Shown here piece after piece: positions 1-8,371 of a DNA stretch of 64,000 nucleotides. Source of the stretch: Ilyomonas sp965214235 (GTDB lineage: Bacteria; Bacteroidota; Bacteroidia; Chitinophagales; Chitinophagaceae); NCBI GenBank assembly GCA_965214235.1, contig CBDCBH010000003.1, positions 1,550,001-1,614,000 on the forward strand. Direction: 5' to 3'. Position 1 is the first letter of the stretch; the number at the start of each line of letters is the position of its first letter. The notes beneath the pieces are model-generated. The model was not told the origin of the DNA. It saw only the letters and a list, made by a program, of their open reading frames with translations, and did no database searches. The position numbers were made by a program, and so were the translations under genes.

Positions 1-278
1 CAGCGGCTACTTTTTTCAATTTTTATAACCACTGGTAAAAATAACCTGCTTTGTAGGGTGTTTTCTTTTTTAATGATTTTCTAATCCTTTTTTAATTTCG
101 CCAGTGAGTATGTAACCCTGATAAAAACATAGTATTGTTGTATAAATTCTTTGTTTCATGATAATATAGTGAACCAAGATATGGGTGTTTTTGATTGCTT
201 TCATTGAAGTGCTTTTATGGATTTAGAAATGGCGGTTCTTTTCCGAGCTGCCTTTTTTATTTATATTTATCTCATAAA

Positions 279-659
279 ATGAAACGTTCAGTCTTTCTTC
301 TTGTAACTGCACTTGCATCTTTTGCATTTGGTGCAATGATGTTTTTTATTCCAAACTTTACAACAAATTTTTTAGGCATTACAACAACACTCCAAACAGT
401 TTCTGTTTTGAGAGGCATGGGCGGGCTAATTATTGGCAGCGGTGCTATAAACTACTTCTTGCGCAATCAAAACGGTACCGAAGTTCTTAAAGGACTTTTA
501 CTAACCAATATGATTACTCATTTGCTGGGTTTGTCCGCAGACATATGGGGAGTTGCTGATGGTGTATTAACAATTAGTAAAATGGCACCTGTTGAAATCA
601 CACATTTGTTTGTAGGTATTGGTTCTTTACTTTATTATCTAAAGTTAGAAGGAGATTGA
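279..659 (+). CDS. Small four-helix membrane protein, unknown function
   Basis: This 126-residue protein is almost entirely hydrophobic, with predicted membrane segments near residues 4-29, 42-62, 70-95 and 104-122 and a short polar tail. I start it at the ATG at 279 (MKRSVFLL...), because the longer reading from 195 adds a non-membrane-like, cysteine-rich leader. The fold resembles small integral membrane proteins of the DoxX/DUF4345 type, but no diagnostic motif is visible. It stands alone, with IS DNA downstream, so context gives no role. Confidence 0.6.
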   Translation: MKRSVFLLVTALASFAFGAMMFFIPNFTTNFLGITTTLQTVSVLRGMGGLIIGSGAINYFLRNQNGTEVLKGLLLTNMITHLLGLSADIWGVADGVLTISKMAPVEITHLFVGIGSLLYYLKLEGD

Positions 660-996
660 AATATTTTTTCATGTCATGGTAGGGGTAAACTGACTACTTT
701 TATTTATGACATTATCAAAAATAATAAAGGCAGATACTTCAAACTGCGCCACTACCCAGATTAAAATAAAAAAGGGTGGTATAGAAATACCAGCCCCGGA
801 ATCCAATATGACTTTACATTTGGCAAAGCAGATGCCGCTATAAATATCATTTATTATCAACTCCTTAAACCGAAAAATGAAAACAATGTGAGACCAAAGG
901 GAGAAATTAGCTCTCTTTACAAGAAACAAAAAAGTCGCTGTATGAACCAGTGGCTTTTTTAATTCATTCATGCATTTCTGCGTTATTAGTCTATAT
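660..996. other. Intergenic stretch before the IS982 element
   Basis: No convincing gene is present. A 45-codon ATG frame runs from 706 to 843 on the plus strand (MTLSKIIKADTSN...), and a 100-codon frame lies on the minus strand. Neither has recognisable motifs. The stretch may be decayed coding sequence next to the insertion element. Confidence 0.4.
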
Positions 997-1928
997 AACT
1001 CAAGTTGTTAGATAATCAGCAAAGTTTATTGAGAGTAAAGGCAAAGAGAAAGAGGATAAGTTTGAGAAGAAAGCCTTTGAAGGTAACGGCATGGATGGTT
1101 CTGAGAAATAAAGTTTTGATTTCGCTGAAGGTGGTTTCAATACCCTTTCGCATTTGTTCTTTTAAAAACGTTATCCAGGGTTCATCCTTTCGTTTCGCAT
1201 TGCTTCTGCGTGCAATCATCAGTTCTATTCCCTCCACCTCTTTCATATCATCTTCTATCTTGTAATCGGTGTAAGCGGCATCACCATAAATCCTGCTTTC
1301 TGCCGCCACTGACAATGGCAGTTTTTTGAGCGTCTGCACATCACTTTCACAGCCTGGCACAAAACAAAACTCTACCGGAATGCCTTGTGCTGTAACAAGT
1401 ACCTGAACCTTTACGCCGTAAAAGTATCGTCTCATGCTTGCCTGTTTTCCGCGCCATTGTTCTCCTTTTATGATTTTAGAGCGGCTGATGCGGATGTTAT
1501 CACACACTGCCACCGCAAAGGAATCAATGATGTATTCTGATGCGCCCGCTGCCGTCTTCAACAGATGACCCACCTGACAAAATAAACTGAAAAGTAACTC
1601 CGATACCTGATGCAGACGCCGGTTGAACCGGCTCTTATCAAGCATAGCGGGAACGAGCTTTGTCATCTTCATAAACTGCCGGGCATTGTCGTGATGACCG
1701 CCAAAGTAAAGCGCCGATACTAGTGCTGTTGTTATCACTTCGCTGTCACTTACTTTTCTTCTGCCGTCCTCCTGATGACCAATTCCTTTCAATAAATCAT
1801 CTACAATACAATAAAGAGCTATAATTTTATCCTCGCAGAGCATCGGTGTGTAATTTTAAGTGTGGTAACTCAAAATTATTATTTATCCCTTGCTCTGCTC
1901 CTTTTGCTGATAATTAACAACTTGGGTT
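997..1928 (-). mobile_element. IS982-family insertion sequence
   Basis: The element is about 0.93 kb, close to the usual 1 kb of the family. Its ends form imperfect inverted repeats: the left end begins AACTCAAGTTGTTA at 997 and the right end, read on the minus strand from 1928, begins AACCCAAGTTGTTA. Both continue to an ATCAGCAAA block about 22 bases in. One full-length transposase frame lies inside. I see no convincing target-site duplication in the immediate flanks, so exact ends are uncertain by a base or two. Confidence 0.8.
1016..1843 (-). CDS. IS982-family transposase
   Basis: A 275-residue DDE transposase that moves the surrounding element. The catalytic triad can be followed as an Asp in IIDSFAVAV, an Asp in YGDAAYTDY and a Glu in IETTFSEIK near the C-terminus, the IS982 arrangement. 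The N-terminus (DSEVITTALVSALYFGG) and the SRFNRRLHQ segment are also typical. The frame is uninterrupted and fills the element, so it may be active. The length is slightly short of the usual 290 or so residues. Confidence 0.88.
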   Translation of the reverse strand: MLCEDKIIALYCIVDDLLKGIGHQEDGRRKVSDSEVITTALVSALYFGGHHDNARQFMKMTKLVPAMLDKSRFNRRLHQVSELLFSLFCQVGHLLKTAAGASEYIIDSFAVAVCDNIRISRSKIIKGEQWRGKQASMRRYFYGVKVQVLVTAQGIPVEFCFVPGCESDVQTLKKLPLSVAAESRIYGDAAYTDYKIEDDMKEVEGIELMIARRSNAKRKDEPWITFLKEQMRKGIETTFSEIKTLFLRTIHAVTFKGFLLKLILFLFAFTLNKLC

Positions 1929-1987
1929 AATTACATTTCTACCATTCACTTAAAATAAAATGACTATCCGAATATAGTAACCTGTAT

Positions 1988-2095
1988 TGTTACTGCGAGG
2001 CACGAAGCAGTCAGTAAATTGTATATAATGCTATATTCCACTTATCAACCTGATGTTGTGTGGTGTTTAGATTGCTTCATGCCTCGCAATGACGG
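1988..2095. repeat. Inverted pair of REP-like repeats
   Basis: A 5' arm around TGCGAGGCACGAAGCAGTC (about 1994-2012) is mirrored by an arm at 2071-2095 whose reverse complement reads CATTGCGAGGCATGAAGC. A further copy lies near 54537 beside a glucosidase gene. Similar GCGAGG-N-ACGAAGC motifs are known as dispersed extragenic palindromes in several phyla. The rest of 1929-2250 holds no gene. Confidence 0.6.
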
Positions 2096-2250
2096 CTTTG
2101 CACAACCATAATAAGGAAGGGGTTACTCTATACGGATAGTCATTTTTCATTATTTTATCGGGTGAAGCTGGTGTTGGCTGCTTTGTTCGTAGATAAGAGA
2201 AACAAGTAATCATGCGCCTATGTGACTGGAATTAGAATAACAATAAAAAC

Positions 2251-2286
2251 AAAGAGAGACCTTCCCTAACGGGAAGGTCTCTCTTT
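2251..2286 (-). terminator. Rho-independent terminator of the Ig-repeat gene
   Basis: A perfect 16-bp stem (2251-2266 with 2271-2286) closes on a TAAC loop. On the minus strand it lies 45 bp beyond the stop at 2332 and is followed by a T-rich run. It is among the strongest hairpins in the window. Confidence 0.85.
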
Positions 2287-2331
2287 GGGATTTGGGTTGA
2301 TGATGATCCGGTCAGTAAGAATACCTCCTCT

Positions 2332-5300
2332 CTATTGAGCCACTACTTTTACGGTGTTGGTAGCGGTGTTGGTAGCGGACGCGATTTTGATATAGTAAAT
2401 ACCGGCTGCCAGGCGGTTGTTCAGATTGATGATTTGAGAAGCCGTACCGCCGCTATGAGTAATGGCTTTGCTCAATTGCAGAGCGCCGTTTTGATCCATA
2501 ACCGATACAGTGTAAGCGCCTTCTGCCAGGTTGGCAAGGGTAAGGGTGAACCGGGTTCCGGTTAACGGATTCGGATACACGCTTACAGAAGATGCGCCAC
2601 CGGCAGAGGCGGTTGGTAGTTGTGCCTTTACGATGCCGCTATAGAGAACCTCGCCGTTTTTACCAACGCTTTTTACGCGGTAGTAGTTGATGCCGGCTGC
2701 TGCAGCGGCATCGGTAAAGCTGTAAAGAGAAGCGCCTGTGGCTGTTACCTTGCCCCCTGCGATGAAGCGAATGCCGTTGGCTGATTTCTCTACTTCGTAA
2801 TACAGGACGCCTGTTTCGTCAGCCACTTTCCATTCTACCGTAATGGCTTTTTCTTTTGCATACGCTTTTACATCTGTAAATAAAACCGGCAGCACGGTGT
2901 TGGTTATTTTTGAAGCCAGCACCACAATGGTGAAGCGGTCAGCCGCTTTGGAAGCCGCTACTGCATTGTTAACCATGAACGTGATGCGGGTAGTATCGGC
3001 AGAGCTGATGGGTGAAAACGTGTTCAGGTATTTATCATACAAAGCGAACGACTGGTTGTTGAGTGCGGAAGGCACGATTTCAAACTGGTAAGAAGCAGAT
3101 TTGGTCTTGGTAAGAGAAAGGTGAAGAGAATCACCCTTCTCCGGCATCGTGCGGTCATCAATGGTAAGAAGAGCGTTTCCTTCTTTGATGCCTAAGTTTT
3201 CACTTATGTTACCCAATTTAACAGCATCGTTGTTATCAACAGAATCACTGTACGCTGCGTTAAAGTTGAACAGAACGCCATCAGCTATAGACGTGGTGCT
3301 GTCGGGGTTAAATACTTTGAGATTAATTTCCAGCGACGTATCAGCCGCAACATCATCGCCCGTTCTGTCGGCGCTGGTAGTAGAAACCGTTGGGTCTTTC
3401 ACATCTTCGGTAAAGCTGAGAGAGCCTGCATTGATACCATCGTTACTTTCAGCAAAGAAGCCCTGACCCGCCTCTAAAACATTAGCTGTATAAGCGGAAG
3501 GAGGCGTAGCCCTGTAGGTTCCGCTAGAGCCGTCAACCGTTACCCAGGCGCCTGTGCCGTTGGTGCCGGCCAAAGAAGGGTCCCACACATGGTAGCGCGC
3601 TTTAACGTTGCTGCTAAGGCTGACGATTTTTGAAAAGTCAACCGGGCTGGCATAAGGGTTCAGCATCAGAGTAAGACCGGTTGCAGCTACTGTTTTTGCA
3701 GCCAGCGCACCCTGGTTAACGTTACCTGTAACGCGCAGGATAGTAGTCATAGGCGTTGTGCTGTTGGTGGTGGTGGTAATGTTATAAGAACGATTGCCTC
3801 TGATAAAGATGAGGTATGCCGGGTAGCTGGTGATAGCGGTGGTTTTGGTAGGAGGAACGCCTGCCCATGATGCGGTTGTGCTGTTGTACACCCTCATGCT
3901 AAAGGTCTTCTGCGGGTTCTGGTCAAAACCATCCGATACCAAGCCATAAGTGACGTGCGTGCCATAACCAGGATGCGGATTGTCGGTAGAGCTGGCGGCA
4001 CCTTCCTGCCAGGCGGCGTTGATGCTGGGGGCATTGGTGCTGGTAACCGGTGCGCCCAGTAATCTATAAGCTCTGCGGGCATGAATGAATTTTTCGATGG
4101 TTACTTTACCGCTGATTGCGCCTGCTGATTTTGCAATGCTGGCTGTGCCGTTGATATCGCTTTTTAAGGTTAAAGAATCAGAGGTGTTGAAAGTGCCGCT
4201 GTTTACCTGCAAAACGCCTGGCGTTGCACCGGCTGTAAGGTTAAGAGCCGTGTGAAGGGTTACGGTCTGGGCAGCTATCGTTACGTTTTTAATAGTATCG
4301 TTAACCGCATCAAAGTAAAGGTCAGAATTGCCTGAATAAGCAACCGTACTGATGCCATTCAAAGTTAAATTAGAAGAAGAAGAGCTCACGATCACACCCG
4401 TTGATAACGACCTGATGATGCGGCCTGCGCTTAGTGTTGTGCCCGGAGTAAGGGTGACCGCTCCATTGGCAACATCTAAGGTACCGGCGATGGTTAAGTT
4501 ACTGCCGGTGGCAGCCGTAGAACGGTTGGCTACTATAAAAGTGTGCTCGTCTCTTGTAAAGTCAACGGGTGAGCTTCCGCTGCCATCTGTCGCCACGCCC
4601 CAGGTAAGGGGCAGGTTTAAGTTGCCTGTAGATTTAGAATACAGAACGATAGAAGTTTTCAATACAGCCGCATTGCTCGTGCAAGTGCCGCCGTTGTAGG
4701 AAACCAAAGCTGTATAATTTCCTGAATCGGCATAGTTGGTAACAGAAAGTGCGTAGCTGCTTGCAGTGGCGCCGCTGATGTTGCTATTGTTTTTCTGCCA
4801 TTGCCATGCGGTAGCGCCTGAGGTTTTGATAGAAAAAGAAGCGGCATTGCCGGTGGCAAGGTATTGCGTTACCGGAGCGGGCTGGGCAACGATGATATAT
4901 TTTACTGATGCGCTGCTGCTGGTAGTAGTTCCTACGCTGTTGGTAACGCCTACTGTAAAAGCAGAAGCGGTATCAGCCAAAGTAAGAGATAAAGCAGTAT
5001 AAGAGCTTGCCGTAGCACCGGAAACAGCCGCTCCGTTCTTATACCACTGGTAAGTTGGAGCGTTATTGCTGGTAGCCGTTACACTAAAAGTGGCTGATGT
5101 GACAGAACTACTACACAGCATTTGTTTTTGCGGTTGTGTTGTGATTAGGGGCAAGTTTTCTACCGTAAGTGTAGCAGCGTTACTTGTACAGGTTCCGCCT
5201 GAATAAGAAACAATTGCTGCATAACTGCCTGCATCTGTAAGAGCGATGTTTATTTTTGAATAAGTAGCCGAAGTTGCGCCGCTGATATTAGCGCTTGCCT

Positions 5301-7065
5301 TTTGCCACTGGTAAGCTGTTGCACCGGAAGCTTTAATAGTAAAAGAAGCGCTTGAACCGGTTGCTAAGTCCTGGGTTAAGGGCGTAGGTTGAGAAAGGAT
5401 GATATATTTTATAGAAACGCTATTACTGGTTGTTGAACCAACTCCGTTAGTTAACACCGCATAGTAAGTGCTGGCAGTATCAGCGAAAGTAAGATTGTTT
5501 ACATTTAAACTGTTAGCAGTAGCACCACTTATAGCAGCGCCATTCTTATACCATTGGTAAGTCAGGTTAGAAACACTTTGGGCTGCTGTAACGCTAAAGG
5601 TAGCGGATGTTATGGAACTACTACAAAGCATTTGCGTAGATGGCTGCACTGTAATTAGGGGTAATTTTTCTACTGTAAGTGTAGCAGCGTTGCTTTTACA
5701 GGTGCCACCGCTATAAGAAACAATTGCTGTATAACTGCCTGCATCCGTAAGAGCGATATTTGTTTTTGAATAAGTAGCCGAAGTTGCGCCGCTGATATTA
5801 GCGCTTGCCTTTTGCCATTGATAGGCCGTTGCACCTGATGTGCCTACAGTAAAAGTAGCTGTTGCCCCCACAGCCAAATATTGTGAGGAAGGCTGACTGA
5901 CAATTACATATTTTACATAGGCATTATCACTGGTGATTGCACCTACGCTGTTGGTTATGGTAACGGAATAGGCACTGGCGGTATCGGCTATTGTAAGACC
6001 TGTAGCCGTATAAGAAGACGAAGTGGCTCCCACAATATCAGCTCCGTTTTTCTTCCACTGATAAGTCATAGCGGTTGTACTGAAAGCATTTACACTAAAA
6101 GTAACCGAGGAAGAAGCCGCTGCACTGCAAAACACTTGCGTGGCCGGCTGCGTTAGAATGATTGGTACGTCAAAATGAATGATGTTGGTATTATAGGCAA
6201 TAAATGCCTGGTCGCTGCTGCCGCATGGATTAATTTGCAAGCCTTTGACTTGTGCAGCAAGCGTTGCATCGGTAATTCCGAATTCAGTAATTAAAAAAGC
6301 CACCATTCTAATATCCCTTGTTCCGTTTTGCTGGTACAAGCTATTCATGATAGAAGTATTGCAAGTCATGTTCGGTGTTAAGGAGTACAAATCCAACTTA
6401 TAGGTTCCTAGTTTGCTTACTGCGTTCCAGTACACCAGTTTTTTGTTTCCTACCACATTATTGTTTGCATCAAAAAAGAAAATAGTATCGGGCTGGTTAG
6501 TGGTTGGTTCAGCGATTTGTGTAAATACAAAATCAGGCACAGTGTCGTTCGGGGTTTTTATGCCTAAGTTTTTTACCGGAAACGAAATATGTGCCCCCTT
6601 GGGCAAGTTGGTAACACCAGTGCCTAAGTCAAGTCCATTTTTACCGTCGGTTAATACATCAGCGATGTGAATAATCGGATAAGGTGACTGATAAGCTGCT
6701 TTAGTCGAATCACCATCATCTTTAATCGCAAAGGCGAGCGTGTTATCACTACCAATTGTTTTACCAGCAATATTGCTTACAGGAAGTGATCTGAAAACCT
6801 GTGCTGAGTAATTGCTGCTACCCAGTTTTGCCGTTAACATGTCGTCGTTTACTCCTGTCGAGTAAGTTTTACCTCTGAAAGTAAAAGCCAGAAGGTTATG
6901 ACTCGTGTCAGGGTAAACTGCATTATTAGTTTTCGTGCTTGTTGACCAATAACTTTTAAAATCGGTATAGATGCCGGTAATGGTCGAGTCTTTAATTTGC
7001 GCGTAAGTTGATTGTGTTGCTGCTAATGTTGAAAGTGTCAAAAGAATACATGCAATTCTTTTCAT
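2332..7065 (-). CDS. Large secreted Ig-repeat protein with type IX sorting domain
   Basis: A 1577-residue exported protein. It has a signal peptide at residues 1-22 (ending STYAQ) and an N-terminal domain to about residue 300. Six Ig-like domains follow (about 305-800), each built around a YQW(K/Q)K-type strand and a D(T/A)(A/G)S..Y strand. A long beta-rich region comes next. The C-terminal domain is type A, with VYPNPLTGTRF, G-Y-V-V and GIYYIKI segments, the signal for export by the type IX system and surface attachment. The Ig domains come in three pairs with a DNA period of about 510 bp. The likely role is adhesion or matrix interaction; no catalytic domain is recognised. It is monocistronic with a strong terminator. 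Confidence 0.88.
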   Translation of the reverse strand: MKRIACILLTLSTLAATQSTYAQIKDSTITGIYTDFKSYWSTSTKTNNAVYPDTSHNLLAFTFRGKTYSTGVNDDMLTAKLGSSNYSAQVFRSLPVSNIAGKTIGSDNTLAFAIKDDGDSTKAAYQSPYPIIHIADVLTDGKNGLDLGTGVTNLPKGAHISFPVKNLGIKTPNDTVPDFVFTQIAEPTTNQPDTIFFFDANNNVVGNKKLVYWNAVSKLGTYKLDLYSLTPNMTCNTSIMNSLYQQNGTRDIRMVAFLITEFGITDATLAAQVKGLQINPCGSSDQAFIAYNTNIIHFDVPIILTQPATQVFCSAAASSSVTFSVNAFSTTAMTYQWKKNGADIVGATSSSYTATGLTIADTASAYSVTITNSVGAITSDNAYVKYVIVSQPSSQYLAVGATATFTVGTSGATAYQWQKASANISGATSATYSKTNIALTDAGSYTAIVSYSGGTCKSNAATLTVEKLPLITVQPSTQMLCSSSITSATFSVTAAQSVSNLTYQWYKNGAAISGATANSLNVNNLTFADTASTYYAVLTNGVGSTTSNSVSIKYIILSQPTPLTQDLATGSSASFTIKASGATAYQWQKASANISGATSATYSKINIALTDAGSYAAIVSYSGGTCTSNAATLTVENLPLITTQPQKQMLCSSSVTSATFSVTATSNNAPTYQWYKNGAAVSGATASSYTALSLTLADTASAFTVGVTNSVGTTTSSSASVKYIIVAQPAPVTQYLATGNAASFSIKTSGATAWQWQKNNSNISGATASSYALSVTNYADSGNYTALVSYNGGTCTSNAAVLKTSIVLYSKSTGNLNLPLTWGVATDGSGSSPVDFTRDEHTFIVANRSTAATGSNLTIAGTLDVANGAVTLTPGTTLSAGRIIRSLSTGVIVSSSSSNLTLNGISTVAYSGNSDLYFDAVNDTIKNVTIAAQTVTLHTALNLTAGATPGVLQVNSGTFNTSDSLTLKSDINGTASIAKSAGAISGKVTIEKFIHARRAYRLLGAPVTSTNAPSINAAWQEGAASSTDNPHPGYGTHVTYGLVSDGFDQNPQKTFSMRVYNSTTASWAGVPPTKTTAITSYPAYLIFIRGNRSYNITTTTNSTTPMTTILRVTGNVNQGALAAKTVAATGLTLMLNPYASPVDFSKIVSLSSNVKARYHVWDPSLAGTNGTGAWVTVDGSSGTYRATPPSAYTANVLEAGQGFFAESNDGINAGSLSFTEDVKDPTVSTTSADRTGDDVAADTSLEINLKVFNPDSTTSIADGVLFNFNAAYSDSVDNNDAVKLGNISENLGIKEGNALLTIDDRTMPEKGDSLHLSLTKTKSASYQFEIVPSALNNQSFALYDKYLNTFSPISSADTTRITFMVNNAVAASKAADRFTIVVLASKITNTVLPVLFTDVKAYAKEKAITVEWKVADETGVLYYEVEKSANGIRFIAGGKVTATGASLYSFTDAAAAAGINYYRVKSVGKNGEVLYSGIVKAQLPTASAGGASSVSVYPNPLTGTRFTLTLANLAEGAYTVSVMDQNGALQLSKAITHSGGTASQIINLNNRLAAGIYYIKIASATNTATNTVKVVAQ

Positions 7066-7345
7066 AATGGATTTTTTTACAATGATGAATATTGGCTGTT
7101 TTGATATTAAATAATGTCGGATTTTAATTTTTAAGACAATACTTAGCGGTATTTCTTACAGCGTTCCCAAGTGAAAGGAATATAATGCCATTGCTTAAAT
7201 ACTTTGAAAACAAAATATTTACAAATGAAGATTTTATTCGTTTGTTCTCGTTTTGAAAATAAATTCCGTTTGGAAGAGGCAGTTACAAATTTCGTAATTT
7301 CGTAACCGCGTAATACAGCAATGTCATTTCATTGGTATTTAGAGT

Positions 7346-7763
7346 TTATCCGAAGAATAGAGATGAATGTTTCCGGAGGATATGAAGGGAGCAAAGATGG
7401 AGCATGGCTTCATAGTTTTGTTTTTTCTTTTGCCATCTTATCAGCAGGCGTATAAACCTGTTAATCCATGAATGTATATGTTCATTGACCCACCTTCCGG
7501 CTTGGTAGTCAAGGGTTGAGGAGGTTTCCGGCGAACATGGCAAAGCCTTCCATTGAATACCGGGTGCGCAGTACATAAAAAATAGCTACAAACATCTTAT
7601 AATCAGAATAGGGCGGACGACCCCGACTTCCTCTTACCTGCTTTGAAAGCGGAAGTAAAGGTTCCCTAAGAAACCATAGCTCATCGCTTGGCAGAAATGA
7701 AGGATTTATCTCACCTTCGCATCCGGTTGCAGACAGCATGATAATTAAGTGATTCAACACCAC
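7346..7763 (-). pseudogene. Broken IS5-family transposase
   Basis: Two overlapping minus-strand frames are pieces of one gene. The first (from 7763) encodes the IS5 N-terminal domain (DELWFLREPLLPL, RGRPPYSDYKMFVAIFYVLRT). After a frameshift near 7570 the second continues with GIQWKALP. It then jumps directly to the extreme C-terminus (SWINRFIRLLIRWQKKKQNY). The whole DDE catalytic core is missing, so the product cannot be functional. Confidence 0.8.
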
Positions 7764-7803
7764 AAAATTCTATGTTACTCTGCAACTCCTATTTTTTGGA
7801 TAG
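7346..7803 (-). mobile_element. Internally deleted IS5-family remnant (MITE-like)
   Basis: A block of about 458 bp is bounded by imperfect inverted ends: TATCCGAAGAATAG at about 7347-7360, and CTATCCAAAAAATAG read on the minus strand from about 7802. Inside are only the N-terminal and C-terminal ends of an IS5-type transposase. The size and retained ends fit a non-autonomous derivative that could be moved in trans. Confidence 0.55.
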
Positions 7804-8371
7804 CCTTTAAATCGTCCTCTAAAAGAAGTTTTTTGCATTTTTAATGCGTTCTTCAACTTTTTTTATTTTGCAGAGAAACTGCTAATTCCTAAATAGTTAT
7901 TGTTAGAACTTGAGGAATAAACATTGTTGATGATGTATTTTACTAAAGGGGTGACCGCCGGCTTGAAAACGAATTGGTTTAGTTGTGTTATTCATAAGCA
8001 AGTGTGGTTGTGCTAAAGTGCTGATTGGAGTGCTATTTTAATAAGCAAGCAAATAATCCTGCCCTATCACCCTTCTATTTCATTTATAAGCTTACCGATC
8101 CGGTAAAACAAATTGTGTCAGATCATAATTTTAGTATCATAGTAAACAGGCTATATACTGAAAGCAGTATTCTTTGATTTGTGGCAAAATTTGATAGTCG
8201 TATTATAAAATGTAGTTGTAAACTACATTAGAAGTGCTGCATAGATACAAACAACAAAGGATGGGTTGTAGAAGCTGCAAACTCCGCTTAGAGATTGGAA
8301 AAAAAACTACTGCTGCTTACAGCAAGCGATAACCAGAATTGTATATCTTACCCATCTTTAATTGCCTGCCT
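7804..8371. other. Long non-coding upstream region of the GH78 gene
   Basis: No gene is supported here. The one striking element is the palindrome at 8209-8229, listed separately. The rest is AT-rich and without a recognisable structured RNA. Confidence 0.5.
8209..8229. promoter_or_regulatory. Perfect palindrome upstream of the rhamnosidase gene
   Basis: AATGTAGTT (8209-8217), a 3-base centre and AACTACATT (8221-8229) form a perfect 9-bp dyad about 143 bp before the ATG at 8372. It could be a transcription-factor operator. There is no T-run after it, which argues against a terminator. Confidence 0.4.

Noticed and set aside
669..971. 100-codon minus-strand frame before the IS element
   Set aside because: No motif, no family resemblance and an unusual composition; it overlaps a region with no gene-like signal.
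1005..1265. Plus-strand frame inside the IS982 element
   Set aside because: It is antisense to the intact transposase and is explained by its codon pattern.
997..1928. A target-site duplication for the IS982 element
   Set aside because: Flanking bases (CTATAT and AATTAC) do not match convincingly.
1988..2095. A CRISPR array or tRNA at the short repeats
   Set aside because: There are only two arms in inverted orientation, no regular spacers and no cloverleaf.
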